Source: Gigantopelta aegis (Eukaryota > Mollusca > Gastropoda > Neomphalida > Peltospiridae). Taken from it: a stretch of DNA of 64,000 nucleotides. Positions 47,801 to 61,464 of this stretch are shown in pieces; positions within the stretch are counted from its first letter, which is position 1; every line of letters starts with the position of its first letter. Under the pieces are notes generated by a model, which did no database searches, was not told where the DNA came from, and saw only the letters and a list, made by a program, of their open reading frames with translations. Where the stretch lies: the NCBI RefSeq assembly GCF_016097555.1, contig NC_054706.1, forward strand, positions 80,685,732 to 80,749,731, written 5' to 3'. Made by a program: the position numbers and the translations under genes.

Positions 47801-50800
47801 ATACATTTACAATGTTTAAAAACCTGTTTATGTCATACACGCGTGTGACTACATACATTTACAATGTTTAAACACCTGTTTATGTCTTACTCACGTGTAA
47901 CGACATACATTTACAATGCTTAAACACCTGTTTATGTCTTACATACTTTTAACTACATACATTTAAAATGTTTAAACACCCGTTATACACACGTGTAACT
48001 ACATACATTTACAATGTTTAAACACCTGTTTGTGTTTTACACACGTGTAACTACATACATTTACAATGTTTAAACACCCGTTATACACACGTGTAACTAC
48101 ATACATTTACAATGTTTAAACACCTGTTTATGTCTTACACACGTATAACTACATACATTTACAATGCTTAAACACCTGTTTATGTCTTATTCACGTGTAA
48201 CTACTTACATTTACAATGACTAAACACCCGTTAATGTCTTACACACGTGTAACTACATACATTTACAAAGCTTAACACATGTTTGTCTTACATGCGTGTA
48301 CCTACATACATTTACAATGTTTAAAAACCTGTTTATGTCGTACACGCGTGTAACTACATACATTTACAATGCTTAAACACCTGTTTTAGACTTACACACG
48401 TGTAATTACGTGCATTTACAATTATTAAACACCCGTTAATTTCTTACACACGTGTAACTACATACATTTACAATGTTTAAACACCTCTTTATGTCTTACA
48501 CGCATGTAACTACATACATTTACAATGTTTAAACACCTGTTTTTGTCTTACACCCGTGTAACTACATACATTTACAATGTTTAAAAAACTGTTTATGTCT
48601 TACACACGTGTGACTACATACATTTACAATGTTTAAACACCTCTTTATGTCATACGCGCATGTAACTACATACATTTACAATGTTTAAACACCTGTTTAT
48701 GTCTTACTCACGTGTAACGACATACATTTACAATGCTTAAACACCTGTTTATGTCTTACATACTTTTAACTACATACATTTACAATGTATAAACAGCCGT
48801 TATACACACGTGTAACTACATACATTTACAATGTTTAAACACCTGTTTGTGTTTTACACACGTGTAACTACATACATTTACAATGTTTAAACACCCGTTA
48901 TACACACGTGTAACTACATACATTTACAATGTTTAAACACCTGTTTATATCTTACACACGTGTAACTACATACATTTACAATGTTTAAACACCCGTTATA
49001 CACACGTGTAACTACATACATTTACAATGTTTAAACACCTGTTTATGTCTTACACAATTTTAACTACATACATTTACAATGTTTCACATGTAACTACATA
49101 CATTTACAATGTTTAACCACACGTTATACACACGTGTAACTGCATACATTTACAATGACTAAACACCCGTTAATGTCTTACGCACGTGTAACTACATACA
49201 TTTACAACGTTTATACACCTGTTTATATCTTACACACGTGTAACTACATGCATTTACAATGTTTAACACCCGTTTATGTCTTACACACGTGTAACTACAT
49301 ACAATTACAATGATTAAACATCCGTTAATGTCTTACAAACGTGTAACTACATACATTTACAATGTTTAAACACCTGTTTATGTCTTACACACGTGTAACT
49401 ACATACATTTACAATGCTTAACACATGTTTCTCTTACATGCGTGTACCTACATACATTTACAATGTGTAAACACCTCTTTATGTTTTACACGGGTGTAAC
49501 TACATACATTTACAATGCTTAAACACCTGTTTATGTCTTACACACCTGTAAATACATATTTGTAAAATATTTAAACACCCGTTTATTTCTCACACGCGTG
49601 TAACTACATACATTTACAATGTTAAAACAACCGTTTATGTCTTACACACGTGTAACAACATACATTTACAATATTTAAACACCTGTTTGTCTTACACACG
49701 TGTAACTACATACATTTACAATGTTAAACTCATTTTTATGTCTTACACTCGTGTAACTACGTACATTTCCAATGTTTAAACACCCGTTATACACACTTAT
49801 AACTACATACATTTACAATGTTTAAACACACCTGTATTCCTTACACACGTGTAACTGCATACATTTACAAAGCTTAAACACCTGTTTATGTCTTCCACAC
49901 GTGTCACAACAATGTTTAAACACATTTCCAATGTAACTACACACATTTACAATGTTTAAACACCTGTTTTAGACTTACACATGTGTAATTACGTGCATTT
50001 ACAATGTTTAAACACCCGTTTTAGACATACGCGCGTGTAACTACATACATTTACAATGCTTAAACACCTCTTTATGTCTTACGCGCATGTAACTACATAC
50101 ATTTACAATGTTTAAACACCTGTTTTTGTCTTACATCCGTGTAACTACATACATTTACAATGTTTAAAAACCTGTTTATGTCATACACGCGTGTGACTAC
50201 ATACATTTACAATGTTTAAACACCTGTTTATGTCTTACTCACGTGTAACGACATACATTTACAATGCTTAAACACCTGTTTATGTCTTACATACTTTTAA
50301 CTACATACATTTAAAATGTTTAAACACCCGTTATACACACGTGTAACTACATACATTTACAATGTTTAAACACCTGTTTGTGTTTTACACACGTGTAACT
50401 ACATACATTTACAATGTTTAAACACCCGTTATACACACGTGTAACTACAAACATTTACAATGTTTAAACACCTGTTTATGTCTTACACACGTGTAACTAC
50501 ATACATTTACAATGTTTAAACACCCGTTATACACACGTGTAACTATATACATTTACAATGCTTAAACACCTGTTTATGTCTTATTCACGTGTAACTACAT
50601 ACATTTACAATGCTTAAACACCTGTTTATTTCTTACACAATTTTAACTACATACATTTACAATGTTTCACATGTAACTACATACATTTACAATGTTTAAC
50701 CACACGTTATACACCCGTGTAACTGCATACATTTACAATGACTAAACACCCGTTAATGTCTTACGCACGTGTAACTACATACATTTACAACGTTTAAGCA

Positions 50801-53110
50801 CCTCTTTATATCTTACGCACGTGTAACTACATATATTTACAATGTTTAAACACCCGTTTATGTCTTACACACGTGTAACTACATACAATTACAATGATTA
50901 AACACCCGTTAATGTCTTACACACGTGTAACTACATACATGTACAATGTTTAAACACCCGTTTATGTCTTACACACGTGTAACTACATACATTTACAATG
51001 TTTAAATACCTCTTCACGTCTTACACGCGTGTAACTATATACATTTACAATGTTTAAACACCTGTCTATGTCTTACACACGTGTAACGACATACATTTAC
51101 AATGCTTAAACACCTGTTTATGTCTTACATACTTTTAACTACATACATTTACAATGTTTAAACACCCGTTATACACACGTGTAACTACATACATTTACAA
51201 TGTTTAAACACCTGTTTGTGTTTTACACACGTGTAACTACATACATTCACAATGTTTAAACACCCGTTATACACACGTGTAACTACATACATTTACAATG
51301 TTTAAACACCTGTTTATGTCTTACACACGTATAACTACATACATTTACAATGCTTAAAAACCTGTGTATGTCTTATTCACGTGTAACTACATACATTTAC
51401 AATGCTTAAACACCTGTTTATGTCTTACACAATTTTAACTACATACATTTACAATGTTTCACATGTAACTACATATATTTACAATGTTTAACCACACGTT
51501 ATACACCCGTGTAACTGCATACATTTACAATGACTAAACACCCGTTAATGTCTTACGCACATGTAACTACATACATTTACAACGTTTAAGCACCTGTTTA
51601 TATCTTACACACGTGTAACTACATATATTTACAATGTTTAAACACCCGTTTATGTCTTACACACGTGTAACTACATACAATTACAATGATTAAACACCCG
51701 TTAATGTCTTACACACGTGTAACTACATACATTTACAATATTTAAACACCTGTTTGTCTTACACACGTGTAACTACATACATTTACAATGTTAAACATAT
51801 GTTTATGTTTTACACGCATGTAACTACGTACATTTCCAATGTTTAAACACCCGTTATACACACTTATAACTACATACATTTACAATGTTTAAAACACCTG
51901 TTTATGTCTTACACACGTGTAACTACATACATTTACAATGTTTAAACACCCATAAATGTCTTACACGCGTGTAACTACATATATTTACAATGTTTAAACA
52001 CACCTGTATGCCTTACACGCGTGTAACTGCATACATTTACAATGCTTAAACACCTGTTTATGTCTTACACACGTGTAACTACATACAATTACAATGATTA
52101 AACACCCGTTAATGTCTTACACACGTGTAACTACATACATTTACAATATTTAAACACCTGTTTGTCTTACACACGTGTAACTACATACATTTACAATGTT
52201 AAACATATGTTTATGTTTTACACGCATGTAACTACGTACATTTCCAATGTTTAAACACCCGTTATACACACTTATAACTACATACATTTACAATGTTTAA
52301 AACACCTGTTTATGTCTTACACACGTGTAACTACATACATTTACAATGTTTAAACACCCATAAATGTCTTACACGCGTGTAACTACATATATTTACAATG
52401 TTTAAACACACCTGTATGCCTTACACGCGTGTAACTGCATACATTTACAATGCTTAAACACCTGTTTATGTCTTACTCACGTGTAACGACATACATTTAC
52501 AATGCTTAAACACATGTTTATGTCTTAAATACTTTTAACTACATACATTTACAATGTTTAAACACCTGTTGTTTGTGTCTTACACACGTGTAACTACATA
52601 CATTTACAATGTTTAAACACCTGTTTATGTCTTACACGCGTGTAACTACATACATTTGCAATGTTTAAACATCTGTTTATATCTTACACACGTGTAACTA
52701 CATATATTTACAATGTTTATACACCTGTTTATGCCTTATAAGCGTGTAACTACATACATTTCCAATGTTTAAACACCTGTTTATGTCTTACACGCGTGTA
52801 ACTACATACATTTGCAATGTTTAAACACATGTTTATGTCTTACACACGTGTAACTACATACATTTACAATGTTTAAACACCTGTTTATGTCTTACACGCG
52901 TGTAACTACATACATTTACAGTTTAAACACCCGTTATACACACGTGTAGCTACATACATTTACAATGTTTAAACACCTGCTTATGTCTTACACACGTGTA
53001 ACTACATACATTTACAATGTTTAAACACCTCTTTATGTCTTACACGTGTGTAACAAATACATTTACAATGTTTAAACACCTGTTTATGTCTTACACACGT
53101 GTAACTACAT
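44852..53110. repeat. 52-bp satellite array (8.3 kb)
   Basis: About 155 units. The typical unit is ACACCTGTTTATGTCTTACA, CACGTGTAACTACATACATT, TACAATGTTTAA. Shortened units (ACACCCGTTATACACACGTG) and CGCGTG variants occur. Most units carry a CACGTG core. A 2370-bp higher-order duplication is present (45811 onward repeated at 48181 onward), as is a 408-bp duplication (51791 versus 52199). No gene lies in it. Confidence 0.96.
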
Positions 53111-53912
53111 GCCGTATAATGAAGGGACGTCTGAAATTACCGTTCCAAGTTAAAGTATCATTCGAGGAAACAGACTTAATGTGATGACTGTTAACTACGC
53201 TCGATCTCCCTAGAAACAGGTCGCACAACATATACCGGACAGGAATCCGCACACGGTGCGCTGCATACCAAAGTAAACAGGGGCGGAGATAGCGATTTCT
53301 TTGATGGGGGAACAGGTGGATATGTGAATAAACATCTTTTAATACAGTGCGCTGCATACTAAAGTAAACATGGGCGGAGATAGCGATTTCTTTGATTGGG
53401 AAACAGGTGGATATGTGAATAAACCTATTTTAACACAGTGTCGTGCTTTCCGAGAATACAAAATACTATTTTATAATGTGTATCACGAGCGAACGTCAAC
53501 TGAATTCAGTTTACTACTTGTGCTCGTTACGTTAATCATGTATTTACATCTTTAAAATAAAGAACACAACTAGTAATCTGGGCCTTGTAATATTTACGAC
53601 TCCTTCGAGTTACAAGCCCATGGACCCAGATTGTCGAAGCTGTCTTAGCGCTACGATATCGTATATCAGTCGTAGCCTATGGCATGCGTCGTTGTGACCT
53701 TATATCCTACGACGGTTTAATGAAATCGTAGCGCTAAGATAGCTTTAACAGTTTCTTACGTATCCTGAAAAACTAGGTTTATAGAAATGAAATAAAACGT
53801 CTTTTCAACGAAATTAATTAGTGTTTGGCTTACACGGTTAGCACGTGCATTGTCGCCAGTATTACAGCGTTTCGCTTGCTCGGCTAGCACGTGCATTGTC
53901 GCCAGTATTAGC
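53111..53912. other. unique core block, copy 1, inserted in the 52-bp satellite
   Basis: About 700 bp of non-satellite DNA starting GCCGTATAATGAAGGGACGT, then about two units of the 46-bp satellite (AGTGTTTGGCTTACACGGTT and so on), after which the 52-bp array resumes. The block is repeated at 58326 with near identity. Inside it a segment of about 90 bp (GGCGGAGATAGCGATTTCTT) is duplicated in tandem. Two hairpins follow: TGGGCCTTGTAA pairing with TTACAAGCCCA near 53580-53625, and AGCTGTCTTAGCGCTACGAT pairing with ATCGTAGCGCTAAGATAGCT near 53639-53745. A 61-codon frame at 53370-53555 is shared with copy 2 but has no known domain. Confidence 0.85.
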
Positions 53913-54543
53913 ATTACAATGCTTAAACACATGTTTATCTCTTATTCACGTGTAACTACATATATTTACAATGCTTAAACACCTATTTATGTCTTACACA
54001 ATTTTAACTACATACATTTACAATGTTTAAACACCTGTTTGTTTCTTACACACGTGTAACTACATACATTTACAATGTTAAAACACGTTTGTCTTACACA
54101 CGTGTAACTACATACATTTACAATGTTTAAACACCTGTTTATGTCTTACACGCGTGTAACTACGTACATTTCCAATATTTAAACACCCGTTAATGTCTTA
54201 CACGCGTTTAACTACATATATTTAGAATGTTTAAACACCCGTTTATGTCTTACACACGTGTAACTACATTCATTTACACCTGTTTATGTCTTACAGGTGT
54301 GTAACAAATACATTTACAATGTTTAAACACCTGTTTATGTCTTACACACGTGTAACTACATAAATTTACAATGCTTAAACACCTGTTTATGTCTTACATA
54401 CTTTTAACTACATACATTTACAATGTTTAAACACCCGTTATACACACGTGTAACTACATACATCTACAATGTTTAAACACCTGTTTGTGTTTTACACACG
54501 TGTAACTACATACATTTACAAACTTTAAACACCTGTTTATGTC
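53913..54543. repeat. 52-bp satellite, continuation
   Basis: Same 52-bp units as before the core block, ending at ACACCTGTTTATGTCAGGGG, where the 55-61-bp satellite begins directly. Confidence 0.95.
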
Positions 54544-57500
54544 AGGGGACAGTAAAATCTGTAGTAGATGCCGTGTATAGTCTACACTATAACTAGGTCA
54601 GGGGACAGTAAAACCTGTAGTAGATGCCGTGTATAGTCTACAATATAAAAACTGTAGGTCAGGGGACAGTAAAAACTGTAGTAAATACCGTATATAGTCT
54701 ACAACATAACTAGGTCACGGGACAGTAAAACTGTAGTAGATGCCGTGTATAGTCTACAATATAAAACTGTAGGTCAGGGGACAGTAAAACCTGTAGTAAA
54801 TGCCGTGTATAGTCTACAACATAACTAGGTCAGGGGACAGTAAAATCTGTAGTAGATGCCGTGTATAGTCTACAATATAACTAGGTCAGAGGACAGTAAA
54901 AACTGTAGTAAATGCCGTATATAGTCTACAACATAACTAGGTCACGGGACAGTAAAACTGTAGTAGATGCCGTGTATAGTCTACAATATAAAGAGTGTAG
55001 GTCAGGGGACAGTAAAAACTGTGGTAGATGCCGTGTATAGTCTACAATATAAAAACTGTAGATCAGGGAAAGTAAAAACTGTAGTAGATGCCGTGTATAG
55101 TCTACAACATAACTAGGTCACAGGACAGTAAAACTGTAGTAGATGCCGTGTATAGTCTACAACATAAAAACTTTCCCGTGTATAGTATACAATATAAAAA
55201 CTGTAGGTCAAGGGACAGTAAAAACTGTAGTAGATGCCGTGTATAGTCTACACTATAACTAGGTCAGGGGACAGTAAAACCTGTAGTAGATGCCGTGTAT
55301 AGTCTACAATATAAAAACTGTAGGTCATGGGTCAGTAAAAACTGTAGTAAATTCCCTATATAGTCTACAACGTAACTAGGTCCCGGGACAGTAAAAACTG
55401 TAGTAGATGCCGTGTATAGTCTACAATATAACTAGGTCAGGGCACAGTAAAAACTGTAGTAAATGCCGTATATAGTTTCCAACATAACTAGGTCACGGGA
55501 CAGTAAAACTGTAGCAGATGCCATGTATAGTCTACAATATAAAGACTGCAGGTCACGGGACAGTAAAAACTGTAGTCGATGCCGTGTATAGTCTACAATA
55601 TAAAAACTGTAGGTCAGGGGACAATAAAACTGTAGTAGATGCCGTGTATAGTCTACACTATAACTAGGTCAGTGGACAGTAAAACCTGTAGTAGATGCCG
55701 TGTATAGTCTACAACATAACTAGGTCAGGGCACAGTAAAAACTGTAGTAAATGCCGTATATAGTCTACAACATAACTAGGTCAGGCGACAGTAAAAACTG
55801 TCGTAAATGCCGTATATAGTCTACAACATAACTAGGTCACGGGACAGTGAAACTGTAGTAGATGCCGTGTATAGTCTACAATATAAAAACTGTAGGTCAG
55901 GGGACAGTAAAAACTGTAGTAAATGCCGTGTATAGTCTACAATATAAAAACTGTAGGTCAGGGGACAGTAAAAACTGTAGTAGATGCCGTGTATAGTCTA
56001 CAACGTAACTAGATCACGGGACAGTAAAAACTGTAGTAAATGGCGTATATATTCTACAACATAACTAGGTCACGGGACTGTAAAACTGTAGTAGATGCCA
56101 TGTATAGTCTACACTATAAAACTGTAGGTCAGGGCACAGTAAAAAATGTAGTAGATGCCGTGTATAGTCTACAACATAACTAGGTCAGGGGACAGTAAAA
56201 AAATGTAGTAAATGGCGTATATAGTCTACAACATAACTAGGTCACGGAACAGTAAAACTGTAGTAGATGCCGTGTATAGTCTACAATATAAAGAGTGTAG
56301 GTCAGGGGACAGTAAAAACTGTGGTAGATGCCGTGTATAGTCTACAATATAAAAACTGTAGATCAGGGAAAGTAAAAACTGTAGTAGATGCCGTGTATAG
56401 TCTACAACATAACTAGGTCACAGGACAGTAAAACTGTAGTAGATGCCGTGTATAGTCTACAACATAAAAACTTTCCCGTGTATAGTATACAATATAAAAA
56501 CTGTAGGTCAAGGGACAGTAAAAACTGTAGTAGATGCCGTGTATAGTCTACACTATAACTAGGTCAGGGGACAGTAAAACCTGTAGTAGATGCCGTGTAT
56601 AGTCTACAATATAAAAACTGTAGGTCAGGGGTCAGTAAAAACTGTAGTAAATTCCGTATATAGTCTACAACGTAACTAGGTCCCGGGACAGTAAAAACTG
56701 TAGTAGATGCCGTGTATAGTCTACAATATAACTAGGTCAGGGGACAGTAAAAACTGTAGTAAATGTCGTATATAGTCTACAACATAACTAGGTCACGGGA
56801 CAGTAAAACTGTAGTAGATGCCATGTATAGTCTACAATATAAAGACTGTAGGTCACGGGACAGTAAAAACTGTAGTAGATGCCGTGTATAGTCTACAATA
56901 TAAAAACTGTAGGTCAGGGGACAATAAAACTGTAGTAGATGCCGTGTATAGTCTACACTATAACTAGGTCAGTGGACAGTAAAACCTGTAGTAGATGCCG
57001 TGTATAGTCTACAACATAACTAGGTCAGGGCACAGTAAAAACTGTAGTAAATGCCGTATATAGTCTACAACATAACTAGGTCAGGCGACAGTAAAAACTG
57101 TAGTAAATGCCGTATATAGTCTACAACATAACTAGGTCACGGGACAGTGAAACTGTAGTAGATGCCGTGTATAGTCTACAATATAAAAACTGTAGGTCAG
57201 GGGACAGTAAAAACTGTAGTAGATGCCGTGTATAGTCTACAATATAAAAACTGTAGGTCAGGGGACAGTAAAAACTGTAGTAGATGCCGTGTATAGTCTA
57301 CACTATAACTAGTTCAGGGGACAGTAAAACCTTTAGTAGATGCCGTGTATAGTCTACAATATAAAAACTGTAGGTCAGGGGTCAGTAAAAACTGTAGTAA
57401 ATTCCGTATATAGTCTACAACGTAACTAGGTCCCGGGACAATAAAAACTGTACTAGATGCCGTGTATAGTCTACAATATAACTAGGTCAGGGGACAGTAA

Positions 57501-58325
57501 AAACTGTAGTAAATGCCGTATATAGTCTACAACATAACTAGGTCACGGGACAGTAAAACTGTAGTAGATGCCGTGTATAGTCTACAATATAAAACTGTAG
57601 GTCAGGGGACTGTAAAAACTGTAGTAAATACCGTGTATAGTCTACAATATAAAACTGTAGGTCAGGGGACAATAAACCTGTAGTAGATGCCGTGTATAGT
57701 CTACAACATAACTAGGTCAGGGGACAGTAAAAACTGTAGTAAATGCCGTATATAGTCTACAACATAACTAGGTCAGGCGACAGTAAAAACTGTAGTAAAT
57801 GCCGTATATAGTCTACAACATAACTAGGTCACGGGACAGTGAAACTGTAGTAGATGCCGTGTATAGTCTACAATATAAAAACTGTAGGTCAGGGGACAGT
57901 AAAAACTGTAGTAAATGCCGTGTATAGTCTACAATATAAAAACTGTAGGTCAGGGGACAGTAAAAACTGTAGTAGATGCCGTGTATAGTCTACAACGTAA
58001 CTAGATCACGGGACAGTAAAAACTGTAGTAAATGCCGTATATAGTCTACAACATAACTAGGTCACGGGACAGTAAAACTGTAGTAGATGCCGTGTATAGT
58101 CTACACTATAAAACTGTAGGTCAGGGCACAGTAAAAACTGTGGTAGATGCCGTGTATAGTCTACAATATAAAAACTGTAGGTCAGGGGATAGTAAAAACT
58201 GTAGTAGATGCCGTGTATAGTCTACAACATAACTAGGTCACGGGACAGTAAAACTGTAGTAGATGCCGTGTATAGTCTACAACATAAAAACTGTAGGTCA
58301 GGCGACAGTAAAAACTGTAGTAGAT
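54544..58325. repeat. 55-61-bp satellite array (3.8 kb)
   Basis: Two interleaved unit types share GGGACAGTAAAAACTGTAG, TAGATGCCGTGTATAGTCTAC and AATATAA. One ends in AACTAGGTCA (about 55-56 bp) and one in AAACTGTAGGTCA (about 60-61 bp). A 1300-bp higher-order duplication is marked by the unusual AACTTTCCCGTGTATAGTAT junction at 55169 and 56469. The last unit runs into the second core block at GCCGT. Confidence 0.95.
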
Positions 58326-59030
58326 GCCGTATAATGAAGGGACGTCTGAAATGACCGTTCCAAGTTAAAGTATCATTCGAGGAAACAGACTTAACGTGAT
58401 GACTGTTAACTACGCTCGATCTCCCTAGAAACAGGTCGGACAACATATACCGGACAGGACTCCGCACACGGTGCGCTGCATACCAAAGTAAACAGGGGCG
58501 GAGATAGCGATTTCTTTGATGGGGGAACAGGTGGATAAGTGAATAAACATCTTTTAATACAATGCGCTGCATACTAAAGTAAACATGGGCGGAGATAGCG
58601 ATTTCTTTGATGGGGGAACAGGTGGATATGTGAATAAACCTATTCTAACACAGTGTCGTGCTTTCCGAGAATACAAAATACTATTTTATAATGTGTATCA
58701 CGAGCGAACGCCAACTGAATTCAGTTTACTACTTGTGCTCGTTATTTTAAACATGTATTTACATCTTTAAAATAACGAACGCAACTAGTAATCTGGGCCT
58801 TGTAATATTTACGACTCCTTCGAGTTACAAGCCCATGGACCCAGATTGTCGAAGCTGTCTTAGCGCTACGATATCGTATATCAGTCGTAGGCTATGGCAT
58901 GCGTCGTTGTGACCTTATATCCTACGACGGTTTAATGCTAAGATAGCTTTAACAGTTTCTTACGTATCCTGAAAAACTAGCTTTTTAGAAATGAAATAAA
59001 ACGTCTTTTCAACCAAATTAATTAGTGTTT
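58326..59030. other. unique core block, copy 2
   Basis: Near-identical to 53111-53815 and in the same orientation. Here it sits exactly between the 55-61-bp satellite on the left and the 46-bp satellite on the right. The internal tandem segment of about 90 bp and the first hairpin are kept. Part of the arm of the second hairpin is missing, with a gap after GGTTTAATG. The frame at 58585-58770 (MGGDSDFFDGGTGGYVNKPI...) matches the one in copy 1. Function unknown. Confidence 0.85.
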
Positions 59031-60812
59031 GGCTTGCACGGTTAGCACGTGCATTGTCCCCAGTATTACATTGTTTGCCTTGCAAGGTTAGCACGTGTAT
59101 TGTCGCCAGTATTAGTATTACAGTGTTTGGCTTGCACGGTTAGCACGTGTATTGTCGCCAGTATTACAGTGTTTGGCTTGCACGGTTAGCACGTGCATTG
59201 TCGCCAGTATTACAGTGTTTGGCTTGCAAGGTTAGCACGTGTATTGTCGCCAGTATTACAGTGTTTGGCTTGCACGGTTATCACGTGTATTGTCGCCAGT
59301 ATTACAATGTTTGGCCTGCACGGTTAGCACGTGTATTGTCGCCAGTATTAGTGTTTGGCTTGCACGGTGTTTGGCTTGCACGGTTAGCACGTGTATTGTC
59401 GCCAGTATTACAGTGTTTGGCTTGCACGGTTAGCATGTGCATTGTCGCCAGTATTAGTATTACAGTGTTTGGCTTGCACGGTTACCACGTGTATTGTCGC
59501 CAGTATTACAGTGTTTGGCGTCCACGGTTAGCACGTGCATTGTCGCCAGTATTACAGTGTTTGGCGTCCACGGTTAGCACGTGCATTGTCGCCAGTATTA
59601 CAGTGTTTGGCTTGCACGGTGTTTGGCTTGCACGGTTAGCACGTGTATTGTCGCCAGTATTACAGTGTTTGGCTTGCACGGTTAGCACGTGTATTGTCGC
59701 CAGTATTACAGTGTTTGGCTTGCACGGTTAGCATGTGCATTGTTGCCAGTATTACAGTGTTTGGCTTGCACGGTTAGCATGTGCATTGTCGCCAGTATTA
59801 GTATTACAGTGTTTGGCTTGCACGGTTAGCACGTGTATTGTCGCCAGTATTACAGTGTTTGGCGTCCACGGTTAGCACGTGCATTGTCACCAGTATTACA
59901 GTGTTTGGCGTCCACGGTTAGCACGTGCATTGTCGCCAGTATTACAGTGTTTGGCTTGCACGGTGTTTGGCTTGCACGGTTAGCACGTGTATTGTCGCCA
60001 GTATTACAGTGTTTGGCTTGCACGGTTAGCACGTGTATTGTCGCCAGTATTACAGTGTTTGGCTTGCACGGTTAGCACGTGCATTGTCGCCAGTATTACA
60101 GTGTTTGGCTTCCACGGTTAGCACGTGTATTCTCGCCAGTATTACAGTGTTTGGCTTGCACGGTTATCACGTGTATTGTCGCCAGTATTACAGTGTTCGG
60201 CTTGCACGATTAGTACGTGTATTCTCGCCAGTATTACAGTGTTTGGCTTGCTCGGTTAGCACGTGTATTCTCGCCAGTATTACAGTGTTTGGCTTGCACG
60301 GTTATCACGTGTATTGTCGCCAGTATTACAATGTTTGGCCTGCACGGTTAGCACGTGTATTGTCGCCAGTATTACAGTGTTTGGCTTGCACGGTGTTTGG
60401 CTTGCACGGTTAGCACGTGTATTGTCGCCAGTATTAGTATTACAGTGTTTGGCTGGCACGGTTAGCACGTGCATTGTCGCCAGTATTACAGTGTTTGGCT
60501 TGCATGGTTAGCACGTGCATTGTCGCCAGTATTACAGTGTTTGGCTTGCACGGTTAGCATGTGCATTGTCGCCAGTATTACAGTGTTTGGCTTCCACGGT
60601 TAGCTCGTGTATTCTCGCCAGTATTACAGTGTTTGGCTTGCACGGTTATCACGTGTATTGTCGCCAGTATTACAGTGTTTGGCTTGCACGATTAGCACGT
60701 GTATTCTCGCCAGTATTACAGTGTTTGGCTTGCTCGGTTAGCACGTGTATTCTCGCCAGTATTACAGTGTTTGGCTTGCACAGTTAGCACGTGTATTCTC
60801 GCCAGTATTAAA
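59031..60812. repeat. 46-bp satellite array
   Basis: About 38 units of TTACAGTGTTTGGCTTGCAC, GGTTAGCACGTGTATTGTCG, CCAGTA at 46-bp spacing. Variants include GTCCACGG, CTCGGTT and TTCTCGCC, plus an occasional inserted TTAGTA. A higher-order duplication of 344 bp is visible (59506-59688 repeated at 59850-60032). The units carry a CACGTG core. The frames found here are artefacts. Confidence 0.96.
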
Positions 60813-61464
60813 AATCAGTTGTGTTAATTGCAGTGGATAGTTGGGATTTCATATGTAGGTCATCACCAGGAAGAGGATCCGGAAAATTAGTTTTAAAATT
60901 AAAAATCATTTATAGCACTTCCTTTTATGGAGTCCCATCTTTAACGTGCCGCTCTTTGGAATATGATATCGTAAATAATTCGCGGTTATTAGAACATAAA
61001 TAAAGTGCAGTGCAACTAATTTATTTAGGCCAGTAAATAAACATACTAAATGTGGTTTGGGTTCGCAACTGAAGCGCCCTTTATAACAGGTGTTTGTACT
61101 ATACGTGGCCCCTTATGACAGGTTCGACCACACACTGTCCGAGATTAATCAATACATACAAGTATTTCTACTCTGCGTGTAAATATTAAAGTGGGATAAA
61201 ATTGATTTCCTTATTTTAGCTACAACTGTTTGGAAAGAAACAACATCGTCTGTTTAATTTAACTCTCAAATTCCAATTAAATTTCCGTCGTCAATATTGA
61301 CAGGATTAAGGAAGTCTGTATGGTACATAATTACACGGAATCGTCTAAGTTCATTAATTAAAAGTTTCCTTTGAGTTTTTATGTACATAAGAATCATGTT
61401 ATCTTATTTCTGTGTTTGTCTCTTTTAGTTTTGTTAGTTGAGTTTTTATTTTGTACAGTCCGAA
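60813..61464. other. unique spacer
   Basis: No recognisable exon or element. A 60-codon frame at 60821-61003 has no known motif. Confidence 0.45.

Noticed and set aside
44852-53110. CRISPR-like pattern of repeats separated by variable spacers
   Set aside because: The spacers are themselves repeat sequence, the unit is 52 bp throughout, and the genome is eukaryotic.
53370-53555. 61-codon frame conserved in both core copies
   Set aside because: The copies are too recent for conservation to mean anything. The start lies in an internal tandem duplication and no domain is recognisable.
59147-60787. Several frames of 60-194 codons with CIVASITVFGLHG repeats
   Set aside because: All are translations of the 46-bp satellite (a three-frame cycle of 138 bp).
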